In this document: positions 29,422 through 34,494 of the stretch, one piece after another | How positions within the stretch are numbered: the stretch's first letter is position 1 | Layout: the number at the start of each line of letters is the position of its first letter | Source: a virus | Length of the DNA: 34,494 bases | Strand: one strand, 5' to 3' | Virus record (IMG/VR): IMGVR_UViG_3300043811_000215 | Coordinates: 1 to 34,494 of that record | Program-made: the position numbers and the translations under genes | Notes under the pieces: generated by a model | Told to the model about the DNA's origin: nothing | Seen by the model: the letters and a program-made list of their open reading frames with translations, nothing else | The model's database searches: none

Positions 29422-30588
29422 CTACTGACTCGAAACTGTGATGTCCATCGTCGCGCTGGCCTTCACGCAAATCCCATTTGCAAAAAAAGTGTCATAGATT
29501 TCCGGAGCGGATGGAAACGTCGATGTCGCCGTGATGACGGAGACTATGCTCGTGATTGGCGTAGCCGTGCAAGACGCTGGTGCAAGATCGAAAAGCGTAA
29601 CTGTCCCGGCCGCGGGAGTCCCGATCACGACGCTATGAACGACGCCGGAACCGATCTTGACCACAGTAGCCGTAGTTCCCGTGATGTGCGTATAGTTCGT
29701 CTGCCCCTTGAATCCAGGTTGCAGAAAGATATAATCTAGCGAAAAGGTGTCCGCAGTTGCTCCCCCCGAAACGTACGTCACACTGACAATCGGGCAAGCT
29801 GTGTCGGCGACGGGAATGATCTGAAGCGTTGCCGTAGTGAGATAGAAATTGTGGCCCGTCGTTGTGGCCGTCCCGTTTGAACCGACGCACCCGATTCCAA
29901 TTTCCGAGCCGGATGGTCCGGCTCCCGGAGCGTACGAAAACGTCAGCAGACCTAATGTACTGCCATAAGGAGATTGAAAGTTTGCGCTAACTCCCGCGTT
30001 TGCCGGTGCCCCTTGAGCAATGCTTTTGTCTTCCTGCGTAAGTTGAGCACCGCCGACGTTTAAGGGAGTGGAGCTGGCCGATGTGCCGCTGTAGCTTAAA
30101 ATGAAAGTGCCTGTCGTCGCGGGAAAGCAAAGCACCTGAACTTCAATTTGAGGATAGTATCCATTCGCCACGAGTACCGGATTATCCCCAACAGAGGGAG
30201 CGCCAATCGTTCCCGTGTCTGAAATTAAGTACGGCGCACCGGAACTATCCAGCCCGAAAATCTGTACGGCGATGGATGTCACACTCATTGTTTTAAATGC
30301 GACGTTGTGTTGCGTCTGATTTCGATTGTTGACCGTGAAAGTCTGCGTAGAGCCTGTGCAGGCGGTCCCCGATGGTGCGAGAACTTGCTGTGAGGGCTCA
30401 ACAGTGACCGGCGTTTGCGCGTGCGCTGGCAGAGCGCACAACGCGAGTAAAAAAACAGCCGCGCCGGTCAATTTCCGCAGCCGTTTTTTCAGCGACGGAA
30501 TGAATTGCCGCGGCGTCTTCCGATTCGCGAGCGCTTTTCGCAAACCCTGAATTTGCTTCGCCTTCGGGATGTTCAATTTACGCGGCAC
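29422..30588 (-). CDS. Exported beta-rich protein with long basic N-region
   Basis: The 388-residue product has about 40 very basic N-terminal residues (KQIQGLRKALANRKTPRQFI) before a hydrophobic signal core (LTGAAVFLLALCALPAHAQ). The exported part is beta-rich with Thr/Ser/Ala/Val and scattered Cys, probably a chain of beta-sandwich domains. The unusually long n-region could be cytoplasmic if the signal is uncleaved. It is the first of three exported proteins; a surface fibre or spike role is inferred. The 68 bases after it hold no gene. Confidence 0.8.
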   Translation of the reverse strand: MPRKLNIPKAKQIQGLRKALANRKTPRQFIPSLKKRLRKLTGAAVFLLALCALPAHAQTPVTVEPSQQVLAPSGTACTGSTQTFTVNNRNQTQHNVAFKTMSVTSIAVQIFGLDSSGAPYLISDTGTIGAPSVGDNPVLVANGYYPQIEVQVLCFPATTGTFILSYSGTSASSTPLNVGGAQLTQEDKSIAQGAPANAGVSANFQSPYGSTLGLLTFSYAPGAGPSGSEIGIGCVGSNGTATTTGHNFYLTTATLQIIPVADTACPIVSVTYVSGGATADTFSLDYIFLQPGFKGQTNYTHITGTTATVVKIGSGVVHSVVIGTPAAGTVTLFDLAPASCTATPITSIVSVITATSTFPSAPEIYDTFFANGICVKASATMDITVSSQ

Positions 30589-30621
30589 TGAAAAACCTCA
30601 ATGTGAAATAGATTGCACACG

Positions 30622-31338
30622 CTACCAGGCGTTCGATTCGTCGCGCGCGTCCCACTGATCGTCCCACGTCCGCGGATAGAAATAGCCGCCGAGCAGCGCG
30701 CCGACTTCTTCTCCGCTGGCCGGGAGCGCGTTGTTTCGAAAAACCCAGGCGATCACGTCATTCTCAAAAATGCGAATCCCGGAAATCCGCACCGGAGCGT
30801 TGACGAGACCGTATGACGCGATGATGTTTTGATAATTGCGCTCGGCGAAACCGCCGGTATTCACTCCCGCGCCCGGATTTCTGACGATCTGCCAGACCGC
30901 ATCCCCGGAAAAATCGTTCCACGCTCCGCCCACGACGACGTTTGCGATGTAATTCAAAACTCCGTTCCGGCCAGGCGGACAAGTGATGGAAACCACGGTG
31001 GAAAAATTCGTCGCCGAAATGGCAGGCATGACGATCCCGCCTGCCTGATGAAACGATTCCGAGTCGGGAGGTTCGATCAGCCACGGCGCGGAAATCAGCC
31101 GCGTGGACCGCTGAATTTGTTGAAGCACATCCTGGACGCTGGAAATCGCGTCGATCGTGGGATCGCCGGATTCGGCCGGCGCAGCGGGCGGACGCATCAG
31201 GATGCGATTCGGAATGTTTCTGTCCGCGTAGCGCGCGTACGGCCAGGTAGTTTGCTCGATCGAGGACGCGGCTGCGTTCGTCACGTTCGGCTGCCCGGAA
31301 ACCGCCGATGGTCCAGTAGGATTTCTTGAATATGCCAT
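30622..31338 (-). CDS. Putative virion protein, beta-rich (238 residues)
   Basis: A Pro/Asn-rich, possibly extended N-terminal third (TWPYARYADRNIPNRILMRP) leads to a beta-sandwich-like C-terminal domain: FSTVVSITCPPGRNGVLNYI, then ISGIRIFENDVIAWVF and VGALLGGYFYP. The ending of hydrophobic strand plus GGY recalls the WGY endings of the next two proteins, so a jelly-roll or similar capsid or spike domain is likely (inference). Start ATG 31338 follows the hairpin element. Confidence 0.75.
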   Translation of the reverse strand: MAYSRNPTGPSAVSGQPNVTNAAASSIEQTTWPYARYADRNIPNRILMRPPAAPAESGDPTIDAISSVQDVLQQIQRSTRLISAPWLIEPPDSESFHQAGGIVMPAISATNFSTVVSITCPPGRNGVLNYIANVVVGGAWNDFSGDAVWQIVRNPGAGVNTGGFAERNYQNIIASYGLVNAPVRISGIRIFENDVIAWVFRNNALPASGEEVGALLGGYFYPRTWDDQWDARDESNAW

Positions 31339-31352
31339 TTGTCTTCTTTGCC

Positions 31353-31402
31353 GCGAAAATTCCCCTTACCGGGGACTTTCGCTATGCGGCGCTAAGAGCG
31401 CC
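31353..31402. repeat. Dispersed hairpin element, copy 2
   Basis: On the minus strand GCGAAAGTCCCCGG pairs with the complementary arm across a short loop (31353-31382). It shares the exact 20-base core GAAAGTCCCCGGTAAGGGGA with 34224-34243 in opposite orientation. A second hairpin, GGCGCT-AAG-AGCGCC (31388-31402), covers the stop codon of the 171-residue gene, as in copy 1. Confidence 0.7.
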
Positions 31403-31907
31403 ACCAGTTCGAATAACCCCACAGCGCGATGTCCACCGTGTTCGAAAGCGTGCCGCTCAAATTCTGCACGCGGCAATTCACCGGAGATCCCGCGGCGATG
31501 AAGTGCGGGATTTTATGCAGGCCGGGCTCCTGCGCGTTGGCCGCGCCGTTGCCCCGGTTCTGCGCGTATTTCGAATATTTGTAGGTTTGCTGATCTTCGT
31601 ACACCTGCAAACGGATGGAGCCGGTCCCCGCGATCGTGACCGTTTCATGGCTGAGAATCGCAATGAGCCAGAAATCCTCGGAAACCGTGACGCGCGTAAG
31701 TTGTGTTTCCGCCGCGGCGAGCGTGAGTTCCGGAAATTCGTACCAGTAGATATGCGCGTGTTCGAGCGAAAGCCGCGCCCATTGCGGCGGAACCCATCCC
31801 GCCGAAATCATTTTTCTGCGATTCTGCCACGCACCTAGCGTGGGATTTAATCGCACGCCGGGAACGCGGCCTTGAGTCCACGGGTTTATCACTGAGAAGC
31901 TCTCCAC
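31392..31907 (-). CDS. Putative single jelly-roll virion protein (171 residues)
   Basis: The frame opens at GTG 31907, inside the end of a small upstream gene; a TGA lies 18 bases upstream in frame, so the start is constrained. DFWLIAILSHETVTIAGTGS, then IPHFIAAGSPVNCRVQNLSG and TVDIALWGYSNWW, give a strand pattern like that of the 189-residue protein (DFQLLMLMG ... IQIDFWGYKLYP). The two look like distant paralogues with a beta-sandwich ending in WGY. A capsid or vertex protein is inferred. Confidence 0.75.
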   Translation of the reverse strand: MESFSVINPWTQGRVPGVRLNPTLGAWQNRRKMISAGWVPPQWARLSLEHAHIYWYEFPELTLAAAETQLTRVTVSEDFWLIAILSHETVTIAGTGSIRLQVYEDQQTYKYSKYAQNRGNGAANAQEPGLHKIPHFIAAGSPVNCRVQNLSGTLSNTVDIALWGYSNWWRS

Positions 31908-32050
31908 ATCTGTCCGTTGAATTCAGGACGGAAGCAGCTTTTCGCATATTTGCGGAAGCTGCATCTTTTCGGAGCGTTCCACCAAATCCACAGTCCAATC
32001 GGATTCAACAACATCCGAAGTCCCGTGTACCACGGCATTTGAAATTCCAT
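31889..32050 (-). CDS. 53-residue aromatic/basic small protein
   Basis: ATG 32050 follows GGAG with 9 bases between. The sequence MEFQMPWYTGLRMLLNPIGL, then WIWWNAPKRC, is Trp-rich and hydrophobic and ends basic (RKYAKSCFRPEF). It overlaps the 171-residue gene by 19 bases. It may be a membrane-associated minor virion protein. The 59 bases between it and the gene upstream hold nothing else. Confidence 0.6.
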   Translation of the reverse strand: MEFQMPWYTGLRMLLNPIGLWIWWNAPKRCSFRKYAKSCFRPEFNGQMWRASQ

Positions 32051-32109
32051 TCCTGCATACTCCTGCATGAAACTGCATAAGCGCGCCCGCGCGCCGAAGT
32101 CCAGCGTAT

Positions 32110-32679
32110 TTAGCTGGACGACGGCGCGGCGCCGAGTTGCGCCGCTTCCGCCGCGGGGTACAGCTTGTAGCCCCAGAAATCGATTTGAATGCTGTTCGCG
32201 CTGCCGCTGGAATCCACCGTCGTCACCTGATATACGCGCTTTTTCGGCATCAGTTGCGGGATCAGCCCGGCAGGGAACGGCAGTTGCGCCGTGCCCACGA
32301 AGTTATTGAAATTCACCGGCGCGCTCTGCCAGGCGAGCCCCCCCGCGCCCCCTTCGGTGACCTGCACGGTGGCGGACGTGGACGTGGCCGTGCCCATCAG
32401 CATCAGTAATTGAAAATCCGCGTCGCTGTCGATTTGCAGCGTCGAATTCTTCGTGTCGTTCCCCGCATGCGTGTTGTTCACGATGTAGTGGAACAGTTTG
32501 GCGATATAGAGATTCCCGCCGAGTTCCTGAAGCTGCGGATCGTTCATCAACTGGTTCAGTTGATCCTGCGAGAGTCCCGACGGTCCCGCAGCCATGTTCA
32601 TCACCGAGGGCAATCGCTTCGCAAATTCCAGAGCGAATTCGTCTAAATCAAGAACTGTCTTCACTTTTGAAATGTCCAC
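32110..32679 (-). CDS. Putative jelly-roll capsid protein (189 residues)
   Basis: The gene starts at GTG 32679 with AAGGGAAGGA upstream. The N-terminal third is helical (DEFALEFAKRLPSVMNMAAG, LSQDQLNQLMNDPQ). The rest is beta-rich: DADFQLLMLMGTATSTSATV, then PFPAGLIPQLMPKKRVYQVT and SIQIDFWGYKLYP. It resembles the 171-residue protein in order of strands and the WGY end. Together with the 253-residue protein it could make up a two-protein capsid lattice, as in P23-77-like viruses with two single-jelly-roll capsid proteins (analogy only). Confidence 0.78.
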   Translation of the reverse strand: MDISKVKTVLDLDEFALEFAKRLPSVMNMAAGPSGLSQDQLNQLMNDPQLQELGGNLYIAKLFHYIVNNTHAGNDTKNSTLQIDSDADFQLLMLMGTATSTSATVQVTEGGAGGLAWQSAPVNFNNFVGTAQLPFPAGLIPQLMPKKRVYQVTTVDSSGSANSIQIDFWGYKLYPAAEAAQLGAAPSSS

Positions 32680-32808
32680 GGTGAATCCTTCCCTTTCGTC
32701 TCAAGCCTGAGTCATGCGTGCGGGCCGCGGCGCCTTCGCGCTTACGGCCCGCGATAGAGGTTTTTCCTCGGCATCCGCGCATCGAATGTCGAAGAGGTCC
32801 GCACGCTT
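32680..32808. other. Intergenic hairpins between capsid candidates
   Basis: The 129 bases have no gene. GCGGGCCG (32720-32727) pairs with CGGCCCGC (32745-32752), and GAGG-TTTTT-CCTC lies at 32757-32769. Without a T-run on the late-transcript side these are not standard terminators. They may stabilise or process the abundant capsid mRNA. Confidence 0.55.
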
Positions 32809-33570
32809 CTACAGAACGGCCCGCGCCTTCTGCCCTTCCAGGTAAATCCACGCGTTGATGCCGGTGCCGATGGGCACGGTGGCATTGTTGTTCGTCGTGA
32901 AACCCGTGGCTTGCGCCCAGGCCGCCTGCGTCGGATCGACGACGACCTTGAACGCCTGTTGCTGGGCGATCAAAATGCCGTCGATGTTCGGGAACTGATC
33001 GACGCCGGGAGTGCCGTCGCATCCGGGATCGGTCAAGCGGAATCCCTGATGTTCGGACGGAAGCCCGTTGCCGACCGGCCCGATGATCGTGTTCGCCGCG
33101 GTCGCCCCGAATTGCTGCGCCCAGATGCCGCCGCCGGCCGGAAGCTTCAGGAAGTGAGCCACAACGAAGAACGATTTCGTGCTGATGAAAAAGTTCACGA
33201 TGGTCTGCGACCCGAACTTGATGGCGTCGGTCTGGTTGCACAGGTTGTCCAGGATGGCCGTGATGCCCCTGACGAGCATGCGTTCCGGCGCTTGAAGCTG
33301 CGAGGATTGCTGCATGCTTGTCATTTGCAGGGTTTTCGTAACGGTCGCGCCGCCGGAAATGGTGAACGGGTTATTCTGCGGAATCGAGAACAGCGTCTGA
33401 GATGTGACCGCCGTCGAAACCGCGACCCCGTAATAATCCCATTCCGGTTGCACGACGAAATCGCCGAGTCCCGCCGCCAGCATATTTTTCACCCGGAAGC
33501 GAGGCCGTCCGATTTCATGAGCCGAAATCTCCTGCAAGTGGGAAAAGCATTGTGCATTTAAGTGTTTCAT
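32809..33570 (-). CDS. Best candidate for major capsid protein (253 residues)
   Basis: It has the strongest ribosome site of the late arm (AAAGGAG, 8-9 bases before ATG 33570) and hairpins on both sides, as expected for an abundant product. After a short N-terminal region come beta-rich segments: GVAVSTAVTSQTLFSIPQNN, PERMLVRGITAILDNLC, IVNFFISTKSFFVVAHFLKL, PAGGGIWAQQ and a final GINAWIYLEGQKARAV. This strand pattern with a long FG-type excursion fits a jelly-roll fold. No HK97-fold signature is seen. Assignment rests on context and pattern, not on a known homologue. Confidence 0.72.
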   Translation of the reverse strand: MKHLNAQCFSHLQEISAHEIGRPRFRVKNMLAAGLGDFVVQPEWDYYGVAVSTAVTSQTLFSIPQNNPFTISGGATVTKTLQMTSMQQSSQLQAPERMLVRGITAILDNLCNQTDAIKFGSQTIVNFFISTKSFFVVAHFLKLPAGGGIWAQQFGATAANTIIGPVGNGLPSEHQGFRLTDPGCDGTPGVDQFPNIDGILIAQQQAFKVVVDPTQAAWAQATGFTTNNNATVPIGTGINAWIYLEGQKARAVL

Positions 33571-33586
33571 TTTTCGGTTTCTCCTT

Positions 33587-33641
33587 TCTCCCGCCAAAGG
33601 CGGAGACGTTAACCATTTCCGCGATGTCACGGAAATGGTCC
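33587..33641. other. Two hairpins upstream of the capsid candidate
   Basis: TCTCCCGCC-AAA-GGCGGAGA (33587-33606, one bulge) and ACCATTTCC (33612-33620) with GGAAATGGT (33631-33639), a perfect 9-bp stem. They lie between the stop at 33642 and the ribosome site of the capsid candidate and have no T-run. They may protect or process mRNA. Confidence 0.65.
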
Positions 33642-34118
33642 CTACGAAACATATTTGCTGTAACCGCGTCCGCGGCCGATCATTCCCATCGCAGCGGCAG
33701 CGGCTGCGGATGGAGCGGCGGCGGTTTTCGAGCCGGACGTTTTGCTGGCCGAAGCCGCGATCGCGGGCGCCGCCTGTGAATAGGCGGGCGTCGGGATCGT
33801 GAAGTTCAGCGGAGCGTATTGTCCGAGCGTCAGCGTTTTTCCGGTGACGACGTTGACCGCGCGGGAAACGGCATTGACCGAGCCGCCGATGAGTACGCCT
33901 TCGGCAAGGTTCGGGCTCATGCCCTTCAAAAGCCACGCGCCGGCAAAACCGATTGCCAGAGCGAAGCCCACGCCGGCCCATCCCGTTCCGAACGTCGGGG
34001 AAACCATGCTCGGGATCGTCCCGGCCGCCATTGCGCCGCCGATCGCCCCGGCAACTTTCACCGCGAGCTGGTTGATGCTGCCCGAGGCGAACGGATTTTT
34101 TCTCCTGTGATGCGCCAT
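33642..34118 (-). CDS. Basic membrane protein, likely virion component
   Basis: The 158-residue form starts at ATG 34118 behind a near-perfect AAGGAGG. An in-frame ATG at 34208, also behind a G-rich ribosome site, would add 30 basic residues. The N-terminus is basic (MAHHRRKNPF). Two hydrophobic glycine-rich segments follow (VKVAGAIGGAMAAGTIP and GVGFALAIGFAGAWLLKG), then an amphipathic stretch, an Ala/Ser linker and a basic Gly/Arg end (GRGRGYSKYVS). It is placed directly before the capsid candidate. A major membrane protein of the virion is inferred. Confidence 0.82.
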   Translation of the reverse strand: MAHHRRKNPFASGSINQLAVKVAGAIGGAMAAGTIPSMVSPTFGTGWAGVGFALAIGFAGAWLLKGMSPNLAEGVLIGGSVNAVSRAVNVVTGKTLTLGQYAPLNFTIPTPAYSQAAPAIAASASKTSGSKTAAAPSAAAAAAMGMIGRGRGYSKYVS

Positions 34119-34220
34119 AAGAAATCCTCCTTCCCCGCCGTGTTTTTCCTGAGATGACTTACGCCGTCGGCGAACTTCGTAAGTCGGATTGACGAGACGG
34201 ACGATCATGTTTTTACCCCC

Positions 34221-34253
34221 CGTGAAAGTCCCCGGTAAGGGGAGCTTTCGCGG
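34221..34253. repeat. Dispersed hairpin element, copy 3 (inverted)
   Basis: GTGAAAGTCCCCGGTAAGG begins a hairpin ending GGAGCTTTCGCGG; 34224-34243 is identical over 20 bases to the minus strand of copy 2. It sits between the stop at 34259 and the start of the basic membrane protein. Confidence 0.7.
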
Positions 34254-34258
34254 AATTG

Positions 34259-34494
34259 TCAGCCTCTCAAACTAATCGGGCGCTCCTGTTGCTCAGGAGC
34301 CGCCTGCAAAGTGGCGTCGCCAAATTGATCCGCGATGTCGTAGCGTCCGCCCTTGAAAAACATTTCGCCCGTGTAGGGATCGACGAGCAATGCCATTTTC
34401 GTGCCGTCGAAACTCGTGAGCGATGAAATGGGCAGCTTGTGCGTGCCGAGCGTGCCCCAGCCCTTCGATCCAATCGTCAGGACCGCGATGATTT
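34259..34494 (-). CDS. C-terminal part of the gene crossing the circle join
   Basis: The frame runs from the window edge to TGA at 34259. Bases 34368-34494 duplicate 1-127, so this is the end of the 241-residue protein that starts at 617. The unique part reads GEMFFKGGRYDIADQFGDAT, then a Gln/Glu-rich end (APEQQERPISLRG). A right-end annotation alone would show only a fragment. Function unknown. Confidence 0.85.
   Translation of the reverse strand, partial: IIAVLTIGSKGWGTLGTHKLPISSLTSFDGTKMALLVDPYTGEMFFKGGRYDIADQFGDATLQAAPEQQERPISLRG
34368..34494. repeat. Terminal direct repeat, right copy
   Basis: Identical to 1-127; see the left copy. Removing one copy gives a 34,367-bp unit. Confidence 0.95.

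Overview
The first 127 bases are repeated exactly at the end (1-127 = 34368-34494), and one reading frame runs straight through the join. The window is therefore a closed molecule, or a circularly permuted unit, of 34,367 bp; the repeat is probably the leftover overlap of a de Bruijn assembly. It looks like a complete bacterial virus genome. Genes are packed with stop-start overlaps (TGATG, ATGA, GTGA), there is a lysis cassette, and I see no rRNA, no complete tRNA, no integrase and no partition genes. I find no large terminase, portal, HK97-type capsid, tail tube or tape-measure protein. The recognisable DNA-translocation enzyme is a HerA/FtsK-family ATPase, and many late proteins carry membrane anchors. 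This fits a tailless, membrane-containing icosahedral virus better than a tailed phage (inference). The host is bacterial: there are sigma70-like promoters, strong Shine-Dalgarno sites and peptidoglycan enzymes. The style of the secreted fibre-like proteins suggests a soil Gram-negative, perhaps Acidobacteriota, but this is weak.

Layout: two arms diverge from 6327-6471. The plus-strand early arm (6472-19388) holds a GGGRY-motif protein, a terminator-bounded candidate small RNA or attenuator, a radical SAM enzyme, a DnaB-N/RecA-like replicative helicase, a regulatory and candidate origin region with repeated GGGCATTT motifs between two ribbon-helix-helix genes (10726-11198), and then a polycistron of small genes. 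That polycistron includes the HerA-like ATPase, an N4/N6 DNA methyltransferase, an ASCH-domain protein, a DUF551-like protein and several tiny zinc-ribbon proteins.

The minus-strand late arm starts at 6326, crosses the circle join and ends at 19411. In transcription order it encodes: a tail-anchored transglutaminase-like protein; five further proteins of which four share a C-terminal membrane-anchor module; a coiled-coil protein; two conserved unknowns; a basic membrane protein; the best major-capsid candidate (32809-33570); three smaller beta-rich putative capsid or spike proteins; three large Sec-exported fibre or beta-helix proteins; small membrane proteins; a glycosyltransferase; a tail-anchored lytic transglycosylase; a GH24 endolysin; holin-like frames; and coiled-coil membrane proteins that could act as spanins.

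The most unusual points are the tail-anchor family spread across unrelated proteins, the likely new tailless lineage, the structured leader before the radical SAM gene, the repeat-rich regulatory region, a nested overprinted gene pair near 11.5 kb, and a dispersed hairpin element at late-gene borders.
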